NCBI RefSeq assembly: GCF_000802225.1
Contig: NZ_JTDI01000001.1
Span: 496,001 to 560,000 of the forward strand
Direction: 5' to 3'
Source of the DNA: Novosphingobium malaysiense
GTDB lineage: Bacteria; Pseudomonadota; Alphaproteobacteria; Sphingomonadales; Sphingomonadaceae
DNA: 64,000 nucleotides
Shown: one piece after another, positions 17,685-26,639 of the stretch
Numbering within the stretch: position 1 is the stretch's first letter
How the letters are laid out: the number at the start of each line of letters is the position of its first letter
Made by a program: the position numbers and the translations under genes
The notes under the pieces: generated by a model
What the model saw: the letters and a program-made list of their open reading frames with translations, nothing else
Told to the model about the DNA's origin: nothing
Databases searched by the model: none

Positions 17685-18711
17685 CCTGTCCCTGCCCCGG
17701 GACGTTCTGGATCTCGTCGACCCGGACCTTCGACCATACGCTGCGCAGATCCAGCCAATGCTGCAGCAATTCCTTCCGATGTCATACGAAAGACTGAAAG
17801 ACTGGCGAACGCTGATGGAAGCGAACGCTCCGCCTCCAATGCCGCAGATCGCCTTCGAACGGCGCACGATTCCCCGCGTATCGGAAGATGGGTTCGTGGC
17901 CGTCTACCTCATCAATGCCGCCCCGGACCGATCGCGTCCGGGAATACTGCACACGCATGGCGGCGGCTTCTATGCCGGTTCGGCGCGAGGATCACTTCGC
18001 GAGATGCAGAAGATCGCGGACCTTCTGGATTGCACTGTCGTTTCCGTCGACTACCGCCTCGCCCCGGAAGCCACCTATTCCGCTTCGATCGAAGATACCT
18101 ATTCGGCGCTGTGCTGGATGCACGAAAGCGCCGCTTCGCTGGGTCTCGACCCCGAGCGCATTGCGGTCATGGGGGAAAGCGCCGGCGGGGGACATGCCGT
18201 TCTGCTGTGCGCGGCAGCGCGCGAACGCGGTGGCCCCTCCATCCTCTTTCAGGCCCTGTCGTATCCGATGCTCGACGACCGGACAGGCCAAGCGAGAGCG
18301 ACACCGGCGCACATTGGCAGGGTCGGATGGAATGAAGAGATGAACAGCTTCGGGTGGCGATGCTTTCTCGGTCAGCCTCCGGGCGGCGCTGCCGTTACCC
18401 CCGCGGCGGTTCCGGCCAGGATATCGCACTTGGCGGGGATGCCGCCCGCGTTCATCGGTGTCGGTGCCCTAGACCTGTTCGTCGAGGAAGACATCGCGTT
18501 CGCTAACCGCCTGATACAGGCCGGCGTGCCCACGGAACTGCTGGTCGTTCCGGGCGCATTCCATGCCTTCGACACCGTAGCCGCAGAAGCTGCCGTCTCA
18601 CGGCGCTTCACGGCCGCCAAAGCAGCCGCATTGCGCAGGGCCTTCGCGACGATCGATGAACGCACAGGCGATACGGGGCCCTCTTCGCCACGCAGGAAGG
18701 CATCCGCGTGA
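17677..18711 (+). CDS. Alpha/beta hydrolase, hormone-sensitive lipase family esterase
   Basis: A 344-residue esterase. The HSL signature HGGGF is at 94-98 (oxyanion hole), VDYRLAPE at 124-131, the nucleophile S168 in GESAGG, an acid in LDLFVEED and the catalytic His in PGAFHAFD. No signal peptide, so probably cytoplasmic. Co-transcribed with a TonB receptor and an NTF2-like gene by overlapping start and stop codons. In a cluster with a BVMO it is the obvious candidate to hydrolyse the ester or lactone produced, although an esterified growth substrate is equally possible. Confidence 0.93.
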   Translation: MSDLSLPRDVLDLVDPDLRPYAAQIQPMLQQFLPMSYERLKDWRTLMEANAPPPMPQIAFERRTIPRVSEDGFVAVYLINAAPDRSRPGILHTHGGGFYAGSARGSLREMQKIADLLDCTVVSVDYRLAPEATYSASIEDTYSALCWMHESAASLGLDPERIAVMGESAGGGHAVLLCAAARERGGPSILFQALSYPMLDDRTGQARATPAHIGRVGWNEEMNSFGWRCFLGQPPGGAAVTPAAVPARISHLAGMPPAFIGVGALDLFVEEDIAFANRLIQAGVPTELLVVPGAFHAFDTVAAEAAVSRRFTAAKAAALRRAFATIDERTGDTGPSSPRRKASA

Positions 18712-18736
18712 ATATCGGCAGCAGACAAAATTCCGC

Positions 18737-18781
18737 TTGACGCTCCAAAGGGCGCACGACATAACGAAACCATTAGGTTTC
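18737..18781 (+). promoter_or_regulatory. Promoter with operator A4 before the second TonB receptor
   Basis: TTGACG (18737-18742) and CATAAC (18760-18765) with a 17-bp spacer are followed directly by GAAACC-ATTA-GGTTTC (18766-18781), with both half-sites exact. The -35/-10/operator geometry is identical to A1 and A5. Confidence 0.75.
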
Positions 18782-18979
18782 ATAATTTCAGGGCCGTCTG
18801 GAACGGCATGGGTCCGCGAGCAAGCGGAGAGAGGCAAGGCTGCGCAAGATTGGCGCACGCGGCTGCCGAATTCGCCGCAAGATGCTGAAACAGAAGAAGT
18901 TTAAAGGAAAGAGCGAAAACAACGCGTCGATGCATCGGTCGATCGAACACCGGGCTTCGTGAACAATTGGGAGGGTTTT

Positions 18980-21289
18980 ATGTCGCGGATTTCCGCCTTC
19001 ACGACTTCGTCGATCTTTGGGCTCGTGGGCCTGGCAGTTGCTCTGCCAGCCCCGGCCATGGCCCAGGACGACCCGGCGACCGATAGCGAGAACGCGCCGA
19101 TAATCGTCACCGCGCAGCGCCGAGAAGAAAAGCAGATCGACGTCCCCATCACGATCACGGCTATCGGCCAGGATCAATTGAAGACTGCCAATATCAGGAA
19201 CCTGGCGGACATTTCGAAAGTGACGCCCGGCTTGCGCTTCGACAATGCCAGCGCCTTCTTTCAGCCGACTATCCGCGGCGTGGGCACGCCCGTCACCACC
19301 TCCGGCGGCGGCAGCAACGTGGGGATCTACATCGACGGCTTCTATTCACCCAATCCCCTGGCGGCGGACTTTCAGCTCATGAACGTCCAGAGCATCCAGG
19401 TCCTGAAGGGCCCGCAGGGCACGTTGTTCGGGCGCAATACCACCGGCGGCGCCATCCTCGTGCAGACTGCGGATCCCAGCACGGTCACTGCCGTCGAGAC
19501 CAAGGTCACCGTTTCGCGCTTCAACCAGGTGAAGGCCCAGGGTTATGCGACCGTCGGCCTAACCGACGACATCGCCGTCGACGTCGAGGGGCAATATTCG
19601 CGTGGTGACGGATGGAAGACCAATATCGTCACCGGCCAAGAGGTGGGGGATTACCGGAACTGGTCCGTCAGGACCGGAATCAAGGCACAGCTTTCCAGCG
19701 ATGTCTCGGTACTGCTGCGCTATCAGCACAACCACACCAACGATCCCAACCCTGCCCTGGTCTCCAGCTACAGGGACCCCGTCTTCGGCGAAGGCCAGCC
19801 CTATTACGCCGGCCCGGGCGAAACGACCTACGATCCCGACGAAATCGCGTCCGCCTATCCCATCTTCATCCACAACACCTCGGACGTGGTGCAAGGGACG
19901 ATCAAGGCAGACCTCGGATTTGCGGATCTCGCGTCCTACTCCCAGTATCGCCGCGAGCGGGTCGATTCGAGCATTTCGCTCGATTACAACGGCACCCCGT
20001 TCCTGGCGCTGGGGCTGCCGAACAAGAACTCGACGTGGAGCCAGGAATTCCTCCTGAATTCGAAGCCGGGTGGGCGCCTGCAATGGACGACGGGGCTGTT
20101 CGCTTTCAGCAACAAGGACATCTACGTCACCTACATCGATAACTTTTATCCGACCCGGGTCAGACTGGGCGGCAACGGCACGACGACACAGACTTTCGCG
20201 GGCTATATCGACGCGACCTATGAACTTGCGCCGAACCTGTTCCTTACCGGCGGCGTACGTTACTCGCACGACCGCGTCGTCAATGCGTACTGGAACACGC
20301 GATATCTGGCCCCTGCCTATACCATGGCAGACGGGACGGTGGTTCCCGCCCCGGACGGGATCGTGGACGTTCCCGACATCTCAAGCAATCACTGGACCCC
20401 ACGCGCCGTCATTCGCTACAAGCCCGACGACCAGTCGAGCATCTACGCGTCCTATACCAAGGGGTACAAGGCCGAGATCATCGACGTGGGCGGCTCGTGC
20501 GAAAATCCGACGGGCAACCTGTTTACCGGCCCCTTCGAATGCAACCCGATCAAGCCCGAGAAGATCGACGCTTACGAAGTCGGCTACAAGTTCGACAACC
20601 GGGTAGTCTCGCTCGATCTTTCGGCCTTCTATTACGATTACAGGAACCTGCAGGTTTCGCTTTATCTGCAAGGCGGACAGGCCAGCATCATCAACGCGGC
20701 CAAGGCCAAGATCTACGGCATCGACGGGCAACTCAGCGTGCGCGTGACCGAACGCCTCAGGGTGACGGCAGCGGGGGCGTGGACGCACGCGCGCTATACC
20801 GAATTCAACCACGCGCCCGTCTTCACCACCTGCAATCCGGCCGCCGCAGGCCTCACGCTGGCCGACTATGCACCAACAGGCGTTTGCGGCAATGGCGCCG
20901 CCTTCTATCTGCAGGGCACGGCCATCGGCCAGGAGCCTGTCACCTTGCGCCACACGCGGATGCAGCGCGCGCCCGATTTCACCGGCAACGCCGGCATCCA
21001 CTACACCGCTGACGCAGGGGGTGGCACCCTTCAACTGAGCGGCATCGCCGCTTATTCCTCCAAGGTCTATTTCGGTCCATCGGGCAGCCAGTTCTACCAG
21101 AAAGCCTATGCCACCCTTGCTTTGCGGGCGCAGTGGACCGACGAAACCGACCGCTTCACGGTAGCCGTCTTCGGCGACAATGTGACCGACAAACGCTACA
21201 AGACCACGGTCCAGTCAGGCGGCAACGGCGTGGGCGCGAACTGGAACGAACCGGCCACTTACGGCATCGAATTCGGGTACAGGTACTGA
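18980..21289 (+). CDS. TonB-dependent outer-membrane receptor
   Basis: A 769-residue receptor, with start ATG 18980 after GGGAGG; a GTG at 18959 is also in frame. The signal peptide ends near ALPAPAMAQDD, the plug carries IQVLKGPQGTLFGRNTTGGAI, and the barrel ends in FGYRY. It is a paralogue of the receptor at 14704, sharing segments such as NLADISK and FQPTIRGVGT. The leader between promoter and start is about 200 nt long. It stands alone between operator A4 and a strong hairpin, so it is a single-gene unit. Two related receptors under the same operator suggest two forms of the substrate, or uptake of a product as well. Confidence 0.95.
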   Translation: MSRISAFTTSSIFGLVGLAVALPAPAMAQDDPATDSENAPIIVTAQRREEKQIDVPITITAIGQDQLKTANIRNLADISKVTPGLRFDNASAFFQPTIRGVGTPVTTSGGGSNVGIYIDGFYSPNPLAADFQLMNVQSIQVLKGPQGTLFGRNTTGGAILVQTADPSTVTAVETKVTVSRFNQVKAQGYATVGLTDDIAVDVEGQYSRGDGWKTNIVTGQEVGDYRNWSVRTGIKAQLSSDVSVLLRYQHNHTNDPNPALVSSYRDPVFGEGQPYYAGPGETTYDPDEIASAYPIFIHNTSDVVQGTIKADLGFADLASYSQYRRERVDSSISLDYNGTPFLALGLPNKNSTWSQEFLLNSKPGGRLQWTTGLFAFSNKDIYVTYIDNFYPTRVRLGGNGTTTQTFAGYIDATYELAPNLFLTGGVRYSHDRVVNAYWNTRYLAPAYTMADGTVVPAPDGIVDVPDISSNHWTPRAVIRYKPDDQSSIYASYTKGYKAEIIDVGGSCENPTGNLFTGPFECNPIKPEKIDAYEVGYKFDNRVVSLDLSAFYYDYRNLQVSLYLQGGQASIINAAKAKIYGIDGQLSVRVTERLRVTAAGAWTHARYTEFNHAPVFTTCNPAAAGLTLADYAPTGVCGNGAAFYLQGTAIGQEPVTLRHTRMQRAPDFTGNAGIHYTADAGGGTLQLSGIAAYSSKVYFGPSGSQFYQKAYATLALRAQWTDETDRFTVAVFGDNVTDKRYKTTVQSGGNGVGANWNEPATYGIEFGYRY

Positions 21290-21298
21290 CCCGGAACC

Positions 21299-21326
21299 CG
21301 CGCGTCAGGCAGAACCCTGACGCGCG
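21299..21326 (+). terminator. Hairpin after the second TonB receptor
   Basis: A perfect 11-bp stem (21299-21309 with 21316-21326) and a 6-nt loop, 10 nt after the stop codon. No U-tract follows. It lies between the converging TonB receptor and TetR genes. Confidence 0.55.
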
Positions 21327-21399
21327 GAAGCCTGTCCGGTGGGCTGGATCACGTGCCTGCGGATGACACGACGCAGGATCGCGGCGCCCCGATCAGTGC

Positions 21400-22074
21400 C
21401 TAGTGATTCCCGGCGCCGGTCTCGAGACCATGCAGCCCAAACAGGAATATATCGATTCTCTGCTCGACTTCGACTTCCTCGGGCAGTTCGTTTTTCAGAC
21501 CGAACAACATCTGCGTCTGCATACTGCCGATAATCATGTCGTAGAAATAATAGGGTATGCGCGGATTGTTCAGCGGCGGCAGAAGACCGTGCTCGACCAT
21601 GTCCTTCAGGACACTGTCTATCGCGCCTTCGTACAATTCCCTGAGCGTTTCTACGGCTTGGCGCACAAGGTCCGGAAAGCGCATGCGTTCGGTCATCAGC
21701 ATGCGGGCCAGGGCCACGTTTTCCTGAGACAGCGAATAGTTCATGATCAACTTCGCCAGGTTCTTGAGAACTTCGCGTGTGGTCTCCCCCGTCGGGCGGA
21801 CTTCGAAATGAAGTTCCAGCGATTCCGGCAGGCATTGCATGCAGACGGTTTGAAAAAGCGTCTCCTTGTCGCCGATGTGATCATAGATCGTGCGCTTGGT
21901 TACACCGGCTGCCTTGCCGATGTCCGCAAGGGTGGTGTTACCAAATCCGTTCTCGATGAACAGTCTTGTCGCAGCAGATAGTATTGCCCGCTTTCTTATT
22001 TCTATCTCACCGGCAGGCGGCCGACCAAGTTTCGGCACCTTTTCATCGGTATTCGAGGGCTGCGATCTATTCAT
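21400..22074 (-). CDS. TetR/AcrR family transcriptional regulator (candidate regulator of the GAAACC sites)
   Basis: A 224-residue protein from ATG 22074. A longer in-frame start at 22179 would add 35 residues without family resemblance. The DNA-binding domain has TTLADIGKAAGVTKRTIYDHIGDKETLF, preceded by a basic stretch (KLGRPPAGEIEIRKRAIL). The C-terminal domain resembles AcrR types with a large hydrophobic pocket. It is divergent from the molybdopterin oxidoreductase. Operator A5 lies in the shared 254-bp intergenic region, and it is the only regulator embedded among the GAAACC-N4-GGTTTC units, which makes it the best candidate to bind them. Confidence 0.9.
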   Translation of the reverse strand: MNRSQPSNTDEKVPKLGRPPAGEIEIRKRAILSAATRLFIENGFGNTTLADIGKAAGVTKRTIYDHIGDKETLFQTVCMQCLPESLELHFEVRPTGETTREVLKNLAKLIMNYSLSQENVALARMLMTERMRFPDLVRQAVETLRELYEGAIDSVLKDMVEHGLLPPLNNPRIPYYFYDMIIGSMQTQMLFGLKNELPEEVEVEQRIDIFLFGLHGLETGAGNH

Positions 22075-22229
22075 TTCTCTACTTTTATTCTGAGATTGCC
22101 CGAAAAATTTTCGAGGCAATATGTGCGGATCGACAGCCCTGTCAATGCTCCGACCTGTTTCCGGAGCGCTTGCGGGCACGCTGCGGGCTCATCGCCGCAG
22201 GCCTTGCTCCAGATCGGCAAAGATCGCCC

Positions 22230-22274
22230 TTGCCCTCTCCCATGCGCAGCCGTATAACGAAACCATGCGGTCTC
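22230..22274 (+). promoter_or_regulatory. Promoter with operator A5 before the molybdopterin oxidoreductase
   Basis: TTGCCC (22230-22235) and TATAAC (22253-22258), 17 bp apart, are followed directly by GAAACC-ATGC-GGTCTC (22259-22274), with one half-site mismatch. Same layout as A1 and A4. Confidence 0.7.
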
Positions 22275-22328
22275 TATAATACAATGGCTGGGCTACAGCC
22301 AAGCGGCCGCGACGAAGAGAGGACTCCG

Positions 22329-24545
22329 ATGATCGAAAAGCGCCACACGGTCTGCCGGATCTGTCACGCGGCATGCGACCTTGTGGTGAGCGTGGAGAAC
22401 GGCAAACCGGTCGCCATCCACGGCAACAAGGACAATCCCGCCTATCACGGCTATTCCTGCATCAAAGGCCGTGCGGCAGGCGCACTGCTGGAAGCCCCGT
22501 CTCGGCTGCTGCACAGCATGCAACGCCAGCCGGACGGCAGCCACCGCAAGATCCCGTCGGGCCGGGCGATCTCGCAAGTCGCCGCGCAACTCAGGCAGAT
22601 CATCGACCGGCACGGCCCGCGCTCGGTCGCCCTGTTTACGGGGACATACTGCACGATCAATCCGCTGTTCGAGACGTTCGCCAAGGCATTCCTGCGGGCA
22701 ATCGACAGCCCGATGCTGTTCGACAATCTCACCATCGACCAGCCCGGCAAATCGACCGCGCCGGGCCTGATCGGCACATGGCTTGCCGGCACGCCGTCGA
22801 TGGACGAATGGGACGCCCTGCTCCTGGTCGGGGCAAATCCGATCGTGTCGATGAACGGCGGCCTCGGCGTCAATCCCGCCCGTCGGCTCAAGCAGATGCA
22901 GGCTCGCGGCATGAAGCTGGTCGTGGTGGACCCGCGCCGTACCGAATGCGCCGCGCGCGCCGACATCCACCTGCAGCCGCGTCCCGGCGAAGATGCCGCG
23001 ATCATCGCGGGCCTTATCCGGCAGATCCTGGTCGATGCGATGGTCGATCAGGACTTCGTCGACGCCGAGACTACCGGCATCGAAGAGCTTGCAGCTGCCG
23101 TCATGCCGTTCACGCCTGCCATGGTCGCGCAACGCGCCGGCATAGAAGCGGACGCCCTAGTCAAGGCAGCCAGGGTGCTCGGCAAGGCCCGCTGCGGGGC
23201 CACGTCCTTCGGTACGGGCGCCAACATGTCCGGAGACCCCTCCACGGTCGAATATCTCGGGCGAGTACTGGCCAGCCTACGCGGTTGGTGGCGCCGGCCC
23301 GGAGACCAGCTCGCCAATCCGGGCGTATTCCTGCAGCCACTCCCCCCCATCGCCGCAACGCCAGGGCCGATGGCGGTCGAAGGCGTGGGCGCGCGAATGG
23401 AGGCGCGGGGCGTGACGGGAAGCCTTGCAGGAAACCCGGTCTCGGCTCTGCCCGATGAAATCCTGACGACGGGACCGGGCAAGATCCGGGCCCTCATCGT
23501 GGCTGGAGGCAATCCGGTCCTGGCCTGGCCCGACCAGGCGAAAACCGTGCAAGCCCTGGCCGATCTCGACCTGCTGGTCTGCATTGACCCGTTCATGAGC
23601 GCGACGTCGGAGATGGCCGATTACGTTCTCGCCTCGAGGCTGGGGCTGGAATGCGAAACCAATTCGGCCGCAAACGAGAAATGGGGCCTGTTCAACCCGG
23701 GGTGGGGCTATGAACAGCCCTATGGCCAGTCCAACCCGCCGGTAGTGGCGCCCCCTGAGGATTCGGATCTACGGGAAGACTGGGAATTCTTCTACGATCT
23801 GGCGCAAGCGATGGGCCTGCCGCTGGAGTTGCACTCGATCGCGCTGGTCGATCCGCAGGAAGCCGCTGCCAACGCCATCCCGCTCGATATGACCAGGAAG
23901 CCGAGCACGTCGGAGGCCTGGGCATCGGCCTTTACCGGCTCCCCTGTGCCCTACGAGGACATGCGCCGCCATCCCGGCCCAAGACTTGTCGACCGGGCGC
24001 CAGTGACAGTGCAGCCCAAGCCGGAGGGCTGGACGGGCCGCCTCGAACTGGCAGCCCCCCTGATCATGGAACGCTTGTCGCGACTCGGAAATCCACCCCC
24101 GTTGGCGGACGGGGCCTTCCCCTTCCGGCTCATCTGCCGGCGGTTGCAGGATGTCGTGAATTCGTGCGGCCACGACAATCCGATCCAGCTTCGCAAGTGG
24201 ACCTACAACCCGGCCTTCATGCACCCGTCCGACCTGGAGGCGCTTGGCCTTTCGGCCGGAGATACGGTGACGATACGATCCGCACACGGGGCGATCACCG
24301 GTATCGTCGAGGTGGACGCCGGCTTGCGGGCGGGTTGCGTTTCCATGCCGCATAGCTGGGGACGCCATCCCGGGCGCGAGCAACGCCTCGACCGCGACGG
24401 CGCCAATACCGGGCGCCTGATCGCGATCGACCGCGATATCGATGCCTTGACCGGACAGCCGCTGATGAGCGCCATCCCGGTATCGGTCAGCCCGGCAACG
24501 GCGCCTGCCGAGACACCGCTGAAGCAATACGAGGCCGCGAAATGA
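22329..24545 (+). CDS. Molybdopterin-dependent oxidoreductase (bis-MGD, DMSO reductase superfamily)
   Basis: A 738-residue protein. The N-terminal [4Fe-4S] motif is C9-x2-C12-x3-C16...C44. The Mo-cofactor core and a C-terminal molydopterin dinucleotide-binding domain follow (HPSDLEALGLSAGDTVTIRSAHG). There is no twin-arginine signal, so it is probably cytoplasmic. At the place where formate-dehydrogenase-like members have the Cys/Sec molybdenum ligand, this protein appears to have Asp137 (TIDQPGKS). Start ATG 22329 gives a normal N-terminus; the longer frame upstream runs through the promoter. It could hydroxylate, dehydrogenate or reduce a substrate; no dedicated FeS or membrane subunit is nearby. 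Confidence 0.9.
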   Translation: MIEKRHTVCRICHAACDLVVSVENGKPVAIHGNKDNPAYHGYSCIKGRAAGALLEAPSRLLHSMQRQPDGSHRKIPSGRAISQVAAQLRQIIDRHGPRSVALFTGTYCTINPLFETFAKAFLRAIDSPMLFDNLTIDQPGKSTAPGLIGTWLAGTPSMDEWDALLLVGANPIVSMNGGLGVNPARRLKQMQARGMKLVVVDPRRTECAARADIHLQPRPGEDAAIIAGLIRQILVDAMVDQDFVDAETTGIEELAAAVMPFTPAMVAQRAGIEADALVKAARVLGKARCGATSFGTGANMSGDPSTVEYLGRVLASLRGWWRRPGDQLANPGVFLQPLPPIAATPGPMAVEGVGARMEARGVTGSLAGNPVSALPDEILTTGPGKIRALIVAGGNPVLAWPDQAKTVQALADLDLLVCIDPFMSATSEMADYVLASRLGLECETNSAANEKWGLFNPGWGYEQPYGQSNPPVVAPPEDSDLREDWEFFYDLAQAMGLPLELHSIALVDPQEAAANAIPLDMTRKPSTSEAWASAFTGSPVPYEDMRRHPGPRLVDRAPVTVQPKPEGWTGRLELAAPLIMERLSRLGNPPPLADGAFPFRLICRRLQDVVNSCGHDNPIQLRKWTYNPAFMHPSDLEALGLSAGDTVTIRSAHGAITGIVEVDAGLRAGCVSMPHSWGRHPGREQRLDRDGANTGRLIAIDRDIDALTGQPLMSAIPVSVSPATAPAETPLKQYEAAK

Positions 24546-24570
24546 CGCAGCGGCAGATTGGGAGAATACC

Positions 24571-25119
24571 ATGCGTGTCGAACTTCCCGAAGAACATCAG
24601 GATCGCCCGCTCGAACATGTCGGCAAGCACTATGCGAAAGAGATCGTCGCTGCTGCCGGCGTCTATGGCACCGCGCCTTATCAGCACAGCAAGTTAACAC
24701 TGCGCGAACTTGAAGCGGCGCGCTTCCGCACCGCGCAGATCAACGGCTGCAGTACCTGCACCGCGTTTCGCGGCGCCCGCGACTTCCCGGGCATGTTCGA
24801 AAGCTTCGACGGCGACATCGAGAATTCTGTCTACACCCGCGGTCCGGCGCCCGACGAAGACTTCTACCGCAATGTCGAGAACTGGCGCGACTACCCCGGC
24901 TACAGCGAGCGCGAACGCCTTGCCATCCGCTATGCCGAAGGCCTCGGGCTCACGCCGCACGAGATTGCCGAGGACGAGGATTTCTGGTCGCGCGCCAGGG
25001 CCGCCTTCAGCGACGACGAACTCGTCGACATGACCTATTCGATCGGCGCCTGGATGGCCAATGGCCGCGCCCTGCACGCCCTCGGCCTCGATCTCGTGTG
25101 CTCCTTCGCTCCGGCCTGA
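24571..25119 (+). CDS. Carboxymuconolactone decarboxylase/AhpD-like protein
   Basis: A 182-residue helical protein of the AhpD-like superfamily. The redox-type motif C60-S-T-C63 (INGCSTCTAFRG) sits at the expected place, but the usual downstream His is Arg here. It follows the molybdopterin oxidoreductase by 25 bp with a GGGAGAA Shine-Dalgarno and is presumably co-transcribed from promoter A5. Members act as peroxidase partners, decarboxylases or unknown accessory proteins. A redox or oxidative-stress function would suit the oxygenase-rich setting, but that is inference. Confidence 0.85.
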   Translation: MRVELPEEHQDRPLEHVGKHYAKEIVAAAGVYGTAPYQHSKLTLRELEAARFRTAQINGCSTCTAFRGARDFPGMFESFDGDIENSVYTRGPAPDEDFYRNVENWRDYPGYSERERLAIRYAEGLGLTPHEIAEDEDFWSRARAAFSDDELVDMTYSIGAWMANGRALHALGLDLVCSFAPA

Positions 25120-25225
25120 CGTCTCCCTGGAAGCGGGGAGCGGCTTCGGCGCCCAGCTCGCTATGAATCGCGCCGTGTCGCAAGCCGTCTGACTTCCGGC
25201 CTCCGGCACTGGTGGTGACTGCGCT

Positions 25226-26569
25226 TCATTCGCGCCGGTTGCCGGAGAGGTAACGGTCGAGCGTCTGGTGGAAATGACGGATGCGCGATTCCGCATAGCT
25301 GGCAAGGTGAACCTTGCCGGTCGGCGACGCTTTCAGGCCTCGCTGCACGAGGGGCATGTTTTCCATATCCTGATCGATCACGGGCCCCAGGATCGGAAGC
25401 TCCTGGGCAGCGCTCCACGGCTCGTCTTCGCCCAGCCAATGCACCTTCGCGGCCTCGGGCCGGCCCCCATCGGCCGGCAGGCGCTTGAGCATCATGACTT
25501 CCATGATGCAGGAATCGACGTCGCGTCCATTGGGCCGCCAGCGATAGACTATGTTCGGAGCGAAGCCGCCCCACGGCGCGAAATTGGGAAAGACGTTATA
25601 GACAAGGGCATCGAGCATTTCGGCATCCGTTGCGTCGTCGAGCCCGCCCGCCACCTTGCGTCCGAGCGCGCGCCTGGAGATGTTGCCGAGCACCGCTCGC
25701 GCGCCAGCGTCCTCCCTGCCCGATGGAACAGCATCGGGCGTGCGCCCCCACATTTCCAGCATCCCGTCCACGACTGCCCGCGCCCCGTGGCCTTCCCCCA
25801 TGTGCGGACTGGCCGCTCCGAACGCCGCGAGATTACGGTTCACGTGCTTGCCGTAAACATCGTACTGCGATCCCACGTCGTCAAAGAACGGCAGGATCTG
25901 GGGGTGCGTGGCAACCACGTGATAGGATTCCATGAAGGCTTCCTGCGCCACCTTCCAGTTGCACGGGATGACGCGTGCAACGTGCGCTGCCTTGTAGCAA
26001 TGTTCGGGCTGCCAGCGCACGAAATGCTCGGGCAGCACTCCCAGATAATCGACCAGCGGCTCTGCCTCGGGATCGAAATTGACGAATACGAACCCGCCCC
26101 ATGTCTCGGCCCTGACGGGCACCAGCGACAGGTCATCGTCTGCAAGGTGCGCGAATTCAGACCGGCAAGGCAGCGAGTTCAAATTGCCATCCAGGTTCCA
26201 GCTCCAGCCGTGGAAGCCGCAGCGGATCGACTCGACCCGTCCCGCCTGGGTGAGCAGCTTGCGCCCCCGATGCAGGCAGACGTTGTGATAGGCGCGAACC
26301 TCCTCGGTTCCGCTCCTCACAATCAGCGCCGACCGGTCGACGATGTCGTAGACTTCAACGTCTCCGATTTCGGGAATGTCCTCGAGCCGGCAGGCCATCT
26401 GCCACACCCGCGACCACATCTCCCGGTCTTCGGCGTCGAAGAAGGCTTGCGACGTATAGCGGGCCGCGTCGAGCGGCGCGGTGTCGAATTCGGGTCTGGA
26501 TTGCTCGCGCAACACCGGTGGAACGGGCCTGCTGTCCGAATCCAGCAACTGCTGATAGTTCGTTGTCAT
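25226..26569 (-). CDS. Rieske non-haem iron oxygenase, alpha subunit
   Basis: A 447-residue ring-hydroxylating oxygenase component. The Rieske [2Fe-2S] ligands are C98, H100, C117 and H120 (NVCLHRG...CGFHGW). The mononuclear iron site is in NWKVAQEAFMESYHVVATHPQ, which supplies two His. It has no beta-subunit gene next to it, as in alpha-only oxygenases such as KshA or VanA types. Divergent from the TetR at 26739, with operator B1 between them. It ends the left edge of the ACAATC-controlled half. The electron-transfer partners are not encoded in the window. Confidence 0.94.
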   Translation of the reverse strand: MTTNYQQLLDSDSRPVPPVLREQSRPEFDTAPLDAARYTSQAFFDAEDREMWSRVWQMACRLEDIPEIGDVEVYDIVDRSALIVRSGTEEVRAYHNVCLHRGRKLLTQAGRVESIRCGFHGWSWNLDGNLNSLPCRSEFAHLADDDLSLVPVRAETWGGFVFVNFDPEAEPLVDYLGVLPEHFVRWQPEHCYKAAHVARVIPCNWKVAQEAFMESYHVVATHPQILPFFDDVGSQYDVYGKHVNRNLAAFGAASPHMGEGHGARAVVDGMLEMWGRTPDAVPSGREDAGARAVLGNISRRALGRKVAGGLDDATDAEMLDALVYNVFPNFAPWGGFAPNIVYRWRPNGRDVDSCIMEVMMLKRLPADGGRPEAAKVHWLGEDEPWSAAQELPILGPVIDQDMENMPLVQRGLKASPTGKVHLASYAESRIRHFHQTLDRYLSGNRRE

Positions 26570-26604
26570 GGCCGCTCCGATGCATGCATTTGCACTGCAA
26601 GAGA

Positions 26605-26639
26605 TTGACGCGGGTCAAATAAAAAACAATCATGCTTGA
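26605..26639. promoter_or_regulatory. Operator B1 in a divergent promoter region
   Basis: ACAATC-AT-GCTTGA (26626-26639) is flanked by an A-run on the left. TTGACG at 26605-26610 is a candidate -35 box for the rightward TetR, which would place the operator over the -10 region. It lies between the Rieske gene (-) and its paralogous TetR (+). Confidence 0.6.

Noticed and set aside
21966..22328. N-terminal extension of the molybdopterin oxidoreductase by 121 codons
   Set aside because: It would run through the -10 box and operator A5 and part of the divergent TetR gene; the family N-terminus begins at 22329.
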